From: Sphingobacteriales bacterium
GTDB taxonomy: Bacteria > Bacteroidota > Bacteroidia > Chitinophagales > Chitinophagaceae
Reading direction: 5' to 3'
Assembly: GCA_004294195.1 (NCBI GenBank)
Contig: REAQ01000112.1
Location: 1-17,812 of the forward strand
Length of the DNA: 17,812 bases
This document shows positions 1 through 6,671 of the stretch, in pieces. A model generated the notes under the pieces. The model did no database searches and was not told the DNA's origin. It saw nothing but the letters and a program-made list of their open reading frames with translations. Every line of letters begins with the position of its first letter. Positions within the stretch are counted from its first letter, which is position 1. The position numbers were made by a program, and so were the translations under genes.

Positions 1-546
1 AAACTGATCAAGGTAAATACCCAAAATATCCTGTTCATATGTGGTGGTGCTTTTGATGGCATAGACAAGATCATCGCGAGAAGAGTGAACACCAATTCCA
101 TTGGATTCAATGTGAACAAGGAAGAGCAGGAAATGATGAAGAAAAACTTGTTGCAGTTTGTAAATGCACAGGATCTGAAGGCATTTGGATTGATCCCTGA
201 ATTACTCGGACGTCTGCCTGTTGTCACTTACCTTAATCCACTGGATGCCGAAACCCTTCGGGCCATCCTCACGGAACCAAAAAACTCTCTGGTAAAACAA
301 TACACCAAATTGTTTGAGCTGGAAGGCATAGAACTCACCATTGAGGCGCCTGTGCTGGATTTCATGGTTACTAAAGCCATGGAATATAAACTGGGTGCAA
401 GAGGTCTTCGCTCTATTTGCGAAGGTATTCTCACGGACGCAATGTTTGAACTGCCCTCCTCCAATCAAAAGACATTCACGCTCACACTGGATTATGCACA
501 GCATAAATTCGACAAGTCAAAGATGAGCGTGTTGAAAGTGGCGTAA
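1..546 (+). CDS. clpX: ClpX, ATP-dependent Clp protease ATP-binding subunit (C-terminal part; 5' end outside window)
   Basis: The reading frame is open from base 1, so the gene enters from outside; 181 C-terminal residues are present. ClpX is the AAA+ hexameric unfoldase that feeds tagged proteins to ClpP in the cytoplasm. The visible part starts at the end of the large AAA+ subdomain (NILFICGGAFDGID), continues through IPELLGRLPVVTYLNPLD, and ends in the small subdomain with the sensor-2 segment GARGLRSICEGILTDAMF, whose arginine senses nucleotide. The EPKNSLVKQYTKLFELEGIEL stretch closely follows the E. coli protein. The zinc-binding N-domain, Walker A/B and pore loops lie upstream of the window. 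A GTG at 85 is internal, not the start. The gene ends with TAA just before a hairpin-forming repeat array. Confidence 0.95.
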   Translation, partial: KLIKVNTQNILFICGGAFDGIDKIIARRVNTNSIGFNVNKEEQEMMKKNLLQFVNAQDLKAFGLIPELLGRLPVVTYLNPLDAETLRAILTEPKNSLVKQYTKLFELEGIELTIEAPVLDFMVTKAMEYKLGARGLRSICEGILTDAMFELPSSNQKTFTLTLDYAQHKFDKSKMSVLKVA

Positions 547-551
547 ACGTT

Positions 552-631
552 AATTAAAAAGTCAAAAGTCAAAATTCTAAAAAGTCATTATTTTTTTTGA
601 CTTTTGAATTTTGACTTTTGAATTTTTAATT
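552..631. repeat. Heptamer repeat array with long inverted repeat, downstream of clpX
   Basis: The right half (597-624) is four phased 7-base units, TTGACTT or TTGAATT in alternation. The left half carries the complementary units (AAAAGTC, AAAAGTC, AAAATTC). The arms 552-577 and 606-631 can pair at 25 of 26 positions, giving an AT-only hairpin with a 28-base loop. It may act as a terminator or mRNA 3'-end stabiliser for clpX, or be an accumulated repeat with no function. The next gene starts only eight bases after the right arm. Confidence 0.8.
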
Positions 632-638
632 GTTTGGA

Positions 639-812
639 ATGAACGACTTATTAGAACGCCTGAAAGCTGCCGGACTAACCGAGGAGCAGGCCATTAAAGC
701 CATTACCATCATCAAGGATTTTGCGAAGGAGAAATTCCCAATCTTCGGCGGTGCCATCGATAAACTGTTCGATAAGTACCAGATCAGGAAAGATGATGAT
801 TTCCTGGAGTGA
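639..812 (+). CDS. Small conserved-type hypothetical protein, 57 aa
   Basis: I do not recognise a named family. The ATG at 639 is preferred to the upstream in-frame TTG at 630, because the TTG lies inside the repeat array and the product starts naturally as MNDLLERLKAAGLTEEQ. The protein is charged and predicted to be mostly helical: an amphipathic first helix (residues 2-11), a second helix after TEEQAIKAI, and an acidic C-terminus (KDDDFLE). It has no membrane segment and no cysteines. It follows clpX in the same direction, but the hairpin array between them makes strong co-transcription uncertain. The regular start, intact frame and typical codon use support a real gene; no function can be assigned from the sequence. 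Confidence 0.6.
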   Translation: MNDLLERLKAAGLTEEQAIKAITIIKDFAKEKFPIFGGAIDKLFDKYQIRKDDDFLE

Positions 813-886
813 TCGACTATCGATTATTGACTATAGAGCAAATTCCCTAATAGCCAATAATCAGTTTTTTTCAATAGTCGATAATG
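813..886. repeat. Heptamer array and imperfect hairpin between convergent genes
   Basis: Immediately after the stop codon of the 57-aa gene come three phased units, TCGACTA, TCGATTA and TTGACTA (813-833). Related units in the opposite orientation occupy about 849-886. Segments 818-830 and 871-883 pair at 12 of 13 positions. The array sits between two convergent genes, where it could end transcription from both sides. The unit differs from the clpX-downstream array, although both contain TTGA/TCGA cores. Confidence 0.7.
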
Positions 887-896
887 GATTTGAGGA

Positions 897-1301
897 CTAG
901 TTAGCTTCTTCTACATTCAGACGCTCAACAACTACATTCCTGATGTTGAAGCTCTTCTTGTATTGGCTGTTCTGTGCGTCAATAACAAAATTCAGACGTG
1001 CGTAATCGTTACGTACAACTTTAACCAGCTTTGCAAATTCGCCCTTACCGATGATCTCGCGGTACAATTCAACGCCATTCTCATCAAGGATCCTTAAGGT
1101 CTGCTTCTGGTTGCCGTTCTGGCGAAGAGACACTTCAAAATTGATGAAGTCTGTGTTAGAACCCACGAAACGAATTTCAGGAGTATTTGCTTTTTCAGCG
1201 GTGAATTTTTCCACTGCAACAACCGCTTGAGCGTTAACAGAGGTAACAGTAACAACGGCCAGCACTGCGGACACGACGAGGGATTTGAAATTTCTGTTCA
1301 T
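897..1301 (-). CDS. Small secreted protein with signal peptide, 134 aa, function unknown
   Basis: The ATG at 1301 is chosen over a GTG at 1322 because it puts a normal signal peptide at the N-terminus: positive MNRNFK, a hydrophobic run SLVVSAVLAVVTV, and an A-x-A-like cleavage site near SVNAQA. The mature protein is about 110 residues with alternating short hydrophobic and polar segments (EIRFVGSNTDFINFEVSL, TLRILDENGVELYREII). This suggests an all-beta sandwich exported to the periplasm or cell surface. It has no lipobox cysteine and no T9SS C-terminal domain that I can see. The VELYREIIGKGEFAKLVKV stretch resembles the beta-hairpins of small Bacteroidota secreted domains, but I cannot name the family. 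The TAG stop lies beside the heptamer array shared with the convergent small gene. Confidence 0.75.
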   Translation of the reverse strand: MNRNFKSLVVSAVLAVVTVTSVNAQAVVAVEKFTAEKANTPEIRFVGSNTDFINFEVSLRQNGNQKQTLRILDENGVELYREIIGKGEFAKLVKVVRNDYARLNFVIDAQNSQYKKSFNIRNVVVERLNVEEAN

Positions 1302-1413
1302 ATGCTTGATTTTTGGTGACACTTATTCAACATGGCAAATCGTTCAAGCAGTAGAGTTGGTTTGTGTAACAAGTACACATTGATTAATACCAAAAGGAAG
1401 GAAAGGTAACCTG

Positions 1414-1453
1414 GCGCAATGGGGCAATTTGAGAATACGGCAGTGCGGCAATG
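1414..1453. repeat. Octamer repeat array (five phased 8-base units)
   Basis: Five consecutive 8-base units share a GGCAATG-like consensus: GCGCAATG, GGGCAATT, TGAGAATA, CGGCAGTG and CGGCAATG. The third is the most diverged. The array lies between the terminator of the acyl-CoA dehydrogenase gene and the upstream region of the small secreted protein, both on the minus strand. It differs from the other arrays in this window in having period 8. Confidence 0.65.
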
Positions 1454-1479
1454 AAAAACCCCTTGAAAATCAAGGGGTT
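1454..1479 (-). terminator. Rho-independent terminator of the acyl-CoA dehydrogenase gene
   Basis: A perfect 10-bp stem, 1457-1466 paired with 1470-1479, closes a 3-base loop. Read on the minus strand, the stem is followed by a T-run (GGGGTTTTTC). It lies about 30 bases beyond the stop codon of the minus-strand dehydrogenase gene, a classic intrinsic terminator position. Confidence 0.85.
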
Positions 1480-1507
1480 ATATTGGCAAACAATCAATGT
1501 CGTAACA

Positions 1508-2647
1508 TTAACTTAACAAAGATCGGGCGATGACGGTCTTCTGGATTTCAGAAGTTCCTTCTCCGATAGTGCACAATTTGGAGTCCCGGTAATACTTTTC
1601 TACAGGAAAATCTTTGGTGTATCCATAACCGCCAAAGATTTGAACGGCATCGGTAGAAACTTTCACGGCTACCTCACTGGCAAAATATTTTGCCATAGCC
1701 GATTCCTTAGTCATGGGAAGTTTTCTATTTTTTAAATCAGCAGCCTGCATGGTCAATAATTCTGCTGCTTCAATTTCAGTTGCCATGTCGGCAAGCTTAA
1801 AAGAGATGCCCTGAAAATTTGCAATAGGCTGATCAAATTGTTTTCTTTCTTTTGAATATTGGAGTGCTGCTTCGTAAGCACCTTTTGCAATACCGATGCT
1901 TAACGCGGCAATAGAGATTCTTCCACCGTCCAGAATTTTGAGAGCCTGCCTGAATCCATCACCCACATCACCCAAACGTTGCGCATCAGAAATCCTGCAT
2001 CCATCAAAAATCATTTCAGCAGTCTCACTGGCACGCATACCCAATTTATTCTCTTTCTTTCCGCCACTGAATCCCGGTGTACCGCGCTCAACAATAAATG
2101 CAGTGCTGTTGCCACTGGTTCTGGGTTCCCCTGTACGTGCAATCACTACTGCCACTTGTCCACTTCTGCCGTGGGTGATCCAGTTCTTGGTTCCATTCAA
2201 TATCCATTCATCTCCATCTTTCACTGCTGTGGTTTGCATATTGCCAGCATCTGAACCGGTATTGGGTTCGGTAAGTCCCCATGCACCAATCCATTCCCCC
2301 GTGGCAAGCTTTGGCAAATATTTCTGCTTCTGCGCTTCGTTTCCAAAACTCATGATATGACCCGTACAAAGAGAATTGTGTGCGGCCAAACTCAATCCCA
2401 CCGATCCGCAGACCTTTGCAATCTCTTCAATCACCGCAACATATTCAAAATAGGATAACCCGGATCCTCCATACGCCTCAGGAACAAGAACACCCATCAG
2501 TCCCAGTTTTCCCATTTCCCGAAATACATGGGCAGGGAATTCTTGAGATTCATCCCACTCCATCACAAATGGCTTGATGTGCTGCTGCGCAAAATCTTTT
2601 GCTACCGCTGCTACCTGGTCCGTAATTTCCGCTCTGTTGAACTGCAT
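1508..2647 (-). CDS. Acyl-CoA dehydrogenase
   Basis: A full-length 379-residue FAD flavoprotein that oxidises acyl-CoA to trans-2-enoyl-CoA in fatty-acid or branched-chain amino-acid degradation, passing electrons to ETF. The N-terminal helical domain runs to about residue 115. The beta domain carries the first family signature WGLTEPNTGSDAG, which contacts FAD and substrate. The C-terminal helical domain ends with the second signature IFGGYGYTKDFPVEKYYRD and IGEGTSEIQ. Glu363 in that last motif is the likely catalytic base, placed as in short- and medium-chain enzymes. Length and motifs are complete. The substrate chain length cannot be read from the sequence. A promoter with an embedded palindrome precedes the gene and an intrinsic terminator follows it, so it may be its own transcription unit. 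Confidence 0.93.
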   Translation of the reverse strand: MQFNRAEITDQVAAVAKDFAQQHIKPFVMEWDESQEFPAHVFREMGKLGLMGVLVPEAYGGSGLSYFEYVAVIEEIAKVCGSVGLSLAAHNSLCTGHIMSFGNEAQKQKYLPKLATGEWIGAWGLTEPNTGSDAGNMQTTAVKDGDEWILNGTKNWITHGRSGQVAVVIARTGEPRTSGNSTAFIVERGTPGFSGGKKENKLGMRASETAEMIFDGCRISDAQRLGDVGDGFRQALKILDGGRISIAALSIGIAKGAYEAALQYSKERKQFDQPIANFQGISFKLADMATEIEAAELLTMQAADLKNRKLPMTKESAMAKYFASEVAVKVSTDAVQIFGGYGYTKDFPVEKYYRDSKLCTIGEGTSEIQKTVIARSLLS

Positions 2648-2673
2648 ATGCCTTGTTTACCGTTATAAAGGCG

Positions 2674-2706
2674 TAAATATACTAACAACTGTTAGTTAAA
2701 TTGCAA
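2674..2706 (-). promoter_or_regulatory. Putative promoter with operator-like palindrome for acyl-CoA dehydrogenase
   Basis: On the minus strand, TTG (2706-2704), a 22-base spacer and TATATTTA (2681-2674) match the Bacteroidota promoter pattern with one mismatch in the -7 box. A palindrome with 7-bp arms, ACTAACA-AC-TGTTAGT (2681-2696), lies in the spacer, where a dimeric repressor would block RNA polymerase. It also overlaps the stop codon of the upstream HhH gene. A TetR-family regulator is a guess from palindrome size and from how such pathways are often controlled. Confidence 0.4.
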
Positions 2707-3585
2707 GTATGGTCCAACTTTTCTCAACCATTCTGGTGTTAACAAGGCAATCTTCAACAGCTCCTCTTCTTGCCGGAAAGGACCATGTTGCTCCCGATAC
2801 TTCACGATAGCCCTTGCTTCTGAATAGGTTATATAAGGATGCACTGCCAGACTGTCTATGGTAAGCACATTGATGGTAAGCTTCCGCGGGTTGGGTTCTG
2901 CAATGGTGAGGTAGGGTTTAATTTGTTGAAATACAGAATCCCTGAGTCCGTATACCTCGGCAACCTGTTCTGGTGAATAAAAACCACCACATTTATCCCT
3001 GAACTGGATAATCCGTCTGGCAAGGGTTGGTCCGATGCCCGGCAATGCGATGAGTGCCGTGGTATCTGCTTTTTCCAGATCAACCACATTAATACTTCGT
3101 TTCTTAAATACCCTTAGTTCGTGAAAGCTCTGCGCCGACTTAGGATAGGATTGATAAGTAAAAACTCTTTTTGTTGAGCCGGGCTTGGCCACAATCCTGG
3201 CATAGGGCATGATACGCGTGATAACATCGGGCCTGATCCCGTATATCTTCTGCAGATCTTCTTTTACCCTAAACTGGCCCCCCTTGGATTGGAAGCGGCG
3301 TATGGTTTGCAGATTGCGTTCAGTGATCCCCATGTTAAGCCAGGTTTGGTCGTCTGCGGTATTAGGATCAAAAAGAACGAACTTAAGTTCATGGATCACC
3401 ACCTCTTCTTTCATCGGTTTACTTGCGAGTGTATGATCAGCCAGACGGATCACTTCAGGATCCAATTCTTCCCGATGAAAATATTTCGGCAACAACCAGA
3501 TACTTGCGATCAACATCGCGAGCAGGATTGCTCCTGTCCTTTCCTTCTTACTGATCACCAGGTATGATAAAAGCCATTTCTTCAT
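2692..3585 (-). CDS. Membrane-anchored ComEA-like helix-hairpin-helix protein
   Basis: A 297-residue protein from the ATG at 3585 (MKKWLLSYLVISKKERTG); a start at 3606 is possible but adds only seven residues. A short cytoplasmic N-terminus is followed by one membrane segment (about residues 19-36, GAILLAMLIASIWLLPKYF). After a linker come three helix-hairpin-helix repeats of the ComEA type: one around DPNTADDQTWLNMGIT, a second with the canonical hairpin LPGIGPTLARRIIQFR, and a third with TYSEARAIVKYREQHGPF. The second keeps the G-x-G hairpin typical of non-specific DNA backbone binding; the other two are more degenerate. By analogy with ComEA it may bind DNA outside the inner membrane, possibly in DNA uptake, but no other competence gene is nearby. 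It sits between the metallo-hydrolase and dehydrogenase genes on the same strand. Confidence 0.85.
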   Translation of the reverse strand: MKKWLLSYLVISKKERTGAILLAMLIASIWLLPKYFHREELDPEVIRLADHTLASKPMKEEVVIHELKFVLFDPNTADDQTWLNMGITERNLQTIRRFQSKGGQFRVKEDLQKIYGIRPDVITRIMPYARIVAKPGSTKRVFTYQSYPKSAQSFHELRVFKKRSINVVDLEKADTTALIALPGIGPTLARRIIQFRDKCGGFYSPEQVAEVYGLRDSVFQQIKPYLTIAEPNPRKLTINVLTIDSLAVHPYITYSEARAIVKYREQHGPFRQEEELLKIALLTPEWLRKVGPYLQFN

Positions 3586-3657
3586 ATATTCAAAATTGGC
3601 TTCCAAACACAGCCAATTCCAAAGGAAAAAGAACGACTAAATGTGTTTTTTTACTGA

Positions 3658-4434
3658 TCAGATGGAGAGGGTCAGGCCATCATAAGCGAGGTGAATTCCG
3701 CTAGGTAACGAGGCTTCCACAACCGAGTGCAAACCGAGCTGGTGAGAGATATGCGTGAAATAGGCACGGGGCACTTCCAGTTCCTGTACCAGAGCAATGG
3801 CTTCTTCCAGGTTGAAATGGGATATGTGCTTTTCTTTTCTGAGCGCGTTGACTACCATTACTTCGGAGCCTCTTACTTTCGATTTTGCGTCCTCATCAAG
3901 CCGATTGGCATCCGTGATGTAAGTGAAATTGCCGAAGCGAAATCCAAGAACCGGCATTTTCAGGTGCCATACTTCAATGGGAATGATCAACAGGTCTCTG
4001 ACCTGAAACGGTTTGTCGTCAATCTGATTGAGTTGGATCTCCGGAACACCTGGGTATCGGTTTTCGGCAAAAGCATAATAGTAATCCCGCCGCAAGGCTT
4101 CTTCTGTCAGGTAATTCGCGTACAACTGCATCGGTTGCCGGCTGAAGAAATTAAATGCCCGGATATCATCCAGGCCGGCAATATGATCTTTGTGCGGATG
4201 GGTAAACAGGATCCCATCCACATGTCCTGTTTGCGTGCGAAGCATCTGGTACCTGAAATCAGGTGTTGTATCCACTACAAGGGTGGTATCGGCGGACTTG
4301 ACCATGATGCTGCTTCGTAACCGATTGTCTTTAAAATCGGGCGAGCTGCAAACCTCGCAATTGCATCCGATCATCGGCACACCACTACTGGTTCCTGTTC
4401 CAAGAAAACTGATATTTAATGACGGGTAGGCCAT
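3658..4434 (-). CDS. MBL-fold metallo-hydrolase, PhnP-like
   Basis: 258 residues. It has the metallo-beta-lactamase fold metal motif THPHKDH (His79, His81, Asp83, His84), a bridging aspartate in ITDAN, and a late histidine motif THISHQLG. Near the N-terminus, GCNCEVC (Cys24, Cys26, Cys29) matches the extra structural zinc site of PhnP, the phosphoribosyl 1,2-cyclic phosphate phosphodiesterase. No other phosphonate genes are visible, so a general cyclic phosphodiesterase or related hydrolase is more likely than a dedicated phosphonate role. It is predicted cytoplasmic, with no signal peptide. The gene starts 33 bases after the stop of the DUF2490 gene, but a perfect -7 promoter box lies just upstream of its ATG, so it may also be transcribed separately. 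Confidence 0.88.
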   Translation of the reverse strand: MAYPSLNISFLGTGTSSGVPMIGCNCEVCSSPDFKDNRLRSSIMVKSADTTLVVDTTPDFRYQMLRTQTGHVDGILFTHPHKDHIAGLDDIRAFNFFSRQPMQLYANYLTEEALRRDYYYAFAENRYPGVPEIQLNQIDDKPFQVRDLLIIPIEVWHLKMPVLGFRFGNFTYITDANRLDEDAKSKVRGSEVMVVNALRKEKHISHFNLEEAIALVQELEVPRAYFTHISHQLGLHSVVEASLPSGIHLAYDGLTLSI

Positions 4435-4439
4435 CTATA

Positions 4440-4447
4440 CAAATGTA
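4440..4447 (-). promoter_or_regulatory. Putative -7 promoter box (TAnnTTTG) of the PhnP-like gene
   Basis: TACATTTG on the minus strand ends five bases before the ATG. This position would give an mRNA with almost no leader. I see no clear TTG box 17-23 bases upstream, so the call rests on the -7 match and its position. Confidence 0.35.
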
Positions 4448-4467
4448 CAATTCATTTACCCGAGTAC

Positions 4468-5208
4468 TCACCTTGCAGTGCTGTCTTTCTGCTTCTTGTG
4501 CAAATAGAATTTCAATGTCATGCCAAATGCATCAACCGTGGGTATCTCTGGCTGATTCGCAAACTGATGACTCCAGAAAAACTCATAGTTGATCTTCTTT
4601 GTGACTTTGATCTCCATGCCCAGTTGTGAGCGGAAACGATTGACGGACCCGTTCCCGAAATTGGCATAGTATTCTAACAATCCGCTCAGGGTGAAAAAAA
4701 GAAAATCAGTCTGCAGGTCTTTATCCAGCGAAATCCTTGGTCTGTACCTGCCTTTCATATCACCCTCGCTGAACCTGAAATCAAAGCGGTTTTTAACTGA
4801 CATGAGAATATCAAAAGGAAGGTAAAACCTGGAATTGCCTTCTGCAACGAACATACTCTCCTTGAAAGGATCGGCAGTACTCTGAGGGGTGGCACTGTAC
4901 TGGTATCCCGCCCTTAACCAGAGAAACTTGCCAGGCAGAGCTTCTGCGTGTCCCCTACGTATCAACGTAGTAAACGGGAAAGTAAAATAATCGACAAATA
5001 CGCCCACAGCACCTTCTGCGTAGGAAGACTCTTTTCTGGTACCTGCCATCGTCCCATACAAGCGGAGTTTGGGATTAAAACGATAATACATATCAAGAGA
5101 TGGCCAGACTTCCTGTATATTCTTGGAGAGCTGCGCATCAACAGAAAGTGCAGTACATGCAAAGACTACAAAGAGGAATAACTTATTTAAAGGAATCCTG
5201 CGCTTCAT
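4468..5208 (-). CDS. DUF2490-type outer-membrane beta-barrel protein
   Basis: 246 residues with a signal peptide (MKRRIPLNKLFLFVVFACTALSVDA, probable cleavage before Q). The mature part is a series of amphipathic beta strands rich in Tyr and Phe: LDMYYRFNPKLRLYG, FLWLRAGYQYS, SVKNRFDFRFSEG, RFRSQLGMEIKVTKKINYEFFWSHQ and FGMTLKFYLHK. The order of strands, the NRFR motif and the final long strand fit the DUF2490 family of predicted outer-membrane barrels, which has no established function. The gene lies 28 bases downstream of the YqhA-like gene and 33 bases upstream of the PhnP-like gene, all on the minus strand, which suggests one transcript. The assignment rests on pattern, without a profile search. 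Confidence 0.72.
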   Translation of the reverse strand: MKRRIPLNKLFLFVVFACTALSVDAQLSKNIQEVWPSLDMYYRFNPKLRLYGTMAGTRKESSYAEGAVGVFVDYFTFPFTTLIRRGHAEALPGKFLWLRAGYQYSATPQSTADPFKESMFVAEGNSRFYLPFDILMSVKNRFDFRFSEGDMKGRYRPRISLDKDLQTDFLFFTLSGLLEYYANFGNGSVNRFRSQLGMEIKVTKKINYEFFWSHQFANQPEIPTVDAFGMTLKFYLHKKQKDSTAR

Positions 5209-5236
5209 TGAAAAAGGTTATCAAAAATATGAGGAC

Positions 5237-5701
5237 TCAATGCTTTCGCATCAGGAATAAACTCAATGATAAAATTAAAATCACGCCAGGGAGTATCAGC
5301 ATTTCCCAGTGTAAGCCACTCCTGTCTGTTGCGATACTCGTTAAAGTAAACACCACAAGAGTAACAAGAATAGTTTCCCAAAGCAGGACTTTAAGTTCTT
5401 TAAAACTCCCAATATTCAACCATGACGGAAGGCTATCATCATCATTATGTTTATAGATTCCGAAAAGACGCACTATACCGATGGCAAAAATCATGAATAC
5501 CATACTGATCAAAAAAAGATCCAGCCCCTTCAAGAGTTTAAGTCCGGGCTTTTTTTCTTCATCCAGTCCATGGGTGATGAATATTTTGATCCCCTCTATA
5601 CTTTCTATCACACCTCCAATGATGAAGAAAAGGGAATTCAGCATCATGAAAATCACAACGATCAAGAAGAGATAACGGACGTACAACAGTTTTTTAAACA
5701 T
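5237..5701 (-). CDS. YqhA/UPF0114 family inner-membrane protein
   Basis: 154 residues from the ATG at 5701 (MFKKLLYVRYLF). An upstream in-frame start at 5806 would add 35 residues unlike the family and is not favoured. Hydrophobic segments are at about 10-32 (YLFLIVVIFMMLNSLFFIIGG), 60-80 (LFLISMVFMIFAIGIVRLFG), 105-122 (LLWETILVTLVVFTLTSIA) and 133-149 (MLILPGVILILSLSLFL). The order and the motifs GLDLFLISMVFMIFAIGI and LPSWLNIGSFKELK match UPF0114, a family of small multi-pass inner-membrane proteins of unknown role. It is the first gene of the minus-strand run that includes the DUF2490 protein. The 162 bases upstream (5702-5863) separate it from the divergent beta-barrel fragment; I found no convincing promoter there. 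Confidence 0.85.
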   Translation of the reverse strand: MFKKLLYVRYLFLIVVIFMMLNSLFFIIGGVIESIEGIKIFITHGLDEEKKPGLKLLKGLDLFLISMVFMIFAIGIVRLFGIYKHNDDDSLPSWLNIGSFKELKVLLWETILVTLVVFTLTSIATDRSGLHWEMLILPGVILILSLSLFLMRKH

Positions 5702-5863
5702 TGCTCCTGCTATTGGTTTTAAGATGAAAATAGTAATATTTATGAAGCTACATTCTTGTTTCAAAAAATGCAACATTACTACTGTTTGATAAAATACTTT
5801 AAGCACATAGACTAAAGAATTTAACGGTTATCTACCAGTAGCTGTACAATGAGATAACGTGAT

Positions 5864-6187
5864 ATGGTTGGAGTAAACCGATATTTCTCTTCTGGCATAG
5901 GAGACCGTTCAATTCCATACATAGGTGCAGGCCTTGGTGTTGCTATTCTTTCAGGTCCTGAAAATTCCAGAACATCATTTGCCTGGGACCTTCAGGCCGG
6001 CATAAAAGTGAAAACCAAAAAAGCCCAGGCTTTCAAATTGCATGCATATGTTCAATCTGCGATATCACAATTTGGAACCGACTACTGGTTTTACCCAGGT
6101 TGGGGTACAGTAGCGGTAGCAGACTATGCTCACCTTTTCCAGTTTGGACTGGGTGGTGCGGTTGTGCTGGATTTCAAAAGGAAATAA
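5864..6187 (+). CDS. C-terminal part of an outer-membrane beta-barrel protein (probable gene remnant), 107 aa
   Basis: The ATG at 5864 follows an in-frame TAA at 5855, so the protein cannot extend upstream in this frame. The sequence has alternating glycine and aromatic residues typical of a small barrel: YIGAGLGVAIL, FAWDLQAGIKVKT, FKLHAYVQSAIS and LFQFGLGGAVVLDFKRK. It lacks a signal peptide, and about 100 residues are too few for a usual eight-stranded barrel, so this is probably the surviving 3' end of a decayed or truncated gene. No N-terminal half is recognisable in the 162 bases upstream. It could be a short expressed protein, but export would then be unexplained. A hairpin terminator follows. 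Confidence 0.5.
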   Translation: MVGVNRYFSSGIGDRSIPYIGAGLGVAILSGPENSRTSFAWDLQAGIKVKTKKAQAFKLHAYVQSAISQFGTDYWFYPGWGTVAVADYAHLFQFGLGGAVVLDFKRK

Positions 6188-6212
6188 ACCCATCTTTAAA
6201 CAACTTAAAAAT

Positions 6213-6246
6213 GGCGGTCTACCTTTAGACGGCTTTTTTATTTTAA
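6213..6246 (+). terminator. Rho-independent terminator after the beta-barrel fragment
   Basis: Arms GGCGGTCTA and TAGACGGC pair with one mismatch and one G-T wobble around a 4-base loop, followed by TTTTTTATTTT. It lies between convergent genes and, unlike the other three convergent junctions in the window, uses an ordinary hairpin without a repeat array. Confidence 0.7.
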
Positions 6247-6292
6247 CTCTATTTTAGAGTATAATCAACTACAATAACAATACGGCCATTTA

Positions 6293-6574
6293 CTATGTAT
6301 CAAGTGACGCGATATACGCCGTAAGTTCATCGTACAGCTTACGGTTCTCTGCATGGAGATTTGCAGGATCTATGGTAAGGGTAGGAAGGATATCGATCAG
6401 GGTATTGATTCTACCCTCCGTTTGCAGGAATTTATTTAATACAACCACTTTCTTCTGTTCCAGGATACAGTAGCCACTTTGGAATGTCCCGCGTTCATAT
6501 CGCAAAACATATCCTGATTCTTCAATCATCTTCTCAACCCTCGTAAGCGTAACAGCATTCATCTTCAAAGCCAT
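6293..6574 (-). CDS. Conserved-type hypothetical protein, 93 aa
   Basis: A small soluble protein with no signal peptide or membrane segment. The first half reads as helix (LTRVEKMIEESGYVLRYE) then a beta-rich core, GTFQSGYCILEQKKVVVLNKF, and the second half is helical (GRINTLIDILPTL, ENRKLYDELTAYIASL). The GxFxxGYCxLExKKVVVLNKF segment looks like a conserved core that I associate with small Bacteroidota proteins of unknown function; I cannot name a domain. The start could be Met1 at 6574 or Met5 at 6562. A perfect -7 box lies 16 bases upstream. It is divergent from the amine oxidase gene. Confidence 0.7.
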   Translation of the reverse strand: MALKMNAVTLTRVEKMIEESGYVLRYERGTFQSGYCILEQKKVVVLNKFLQTEGRINTLIDILPTLTIDPANLHAENRKLYDELTAYIASLDT

Positions 6575-6590
6575 CCGATCAGCATTTCCA

Positions 6591-6598
6591 CAAATGTA
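6591..6598 (-). promoter_or_regulatory. Putative -7 promoter box (TAnnTTTG) of the 93-aa gene
   Basis: TACATTTG on the minus strand lies 16 bases before the ATG at 6574, a normal distance for a short leader. No clear TTG box is visible at the usual upstream distance. Confidence 0.35.
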
Positions 6599-6671
6599 AC
6601 GATAGCGTTGCCGAAGAACTCCCGGGGTTCGCTAAACTTTTCTACATTCATCTTCCTAAATGTGAATAATC

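Noticed and set aside
552..886. The AT-rich repeats near clpX considered as a CRISPR array.
   Set aside because: Units are 7 bases, directly adjacent, with no spacers and no cas genes in the window.
1896..2360. Open frame of 154 codons on the plus strand opposite the acyl-CoA dehydrogenase gene.
   Set aside because: It is fully antisense to a complete enzyme gene, has low-complexity Pro/Ser-rich content and no promoter; it is a shadow frame.
3594..3618. Stem-loop with 7-bp arms (AATTGGC / GCCAATT) just upstream of the HhH gene, considered as a riboswitch or attenuator.
   Set aside because: The arms are short, the loop is 11 bases, there is no T-run and no larger conserved fold; chance is likely.
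5855..5863. Readthrough or recoding at the TAA before the beta-barrel fragment.
   Set aside because: The upstream bases in that frame do not look like barrel or signal-peptide sequence, so there is nothing for readthrough to join.
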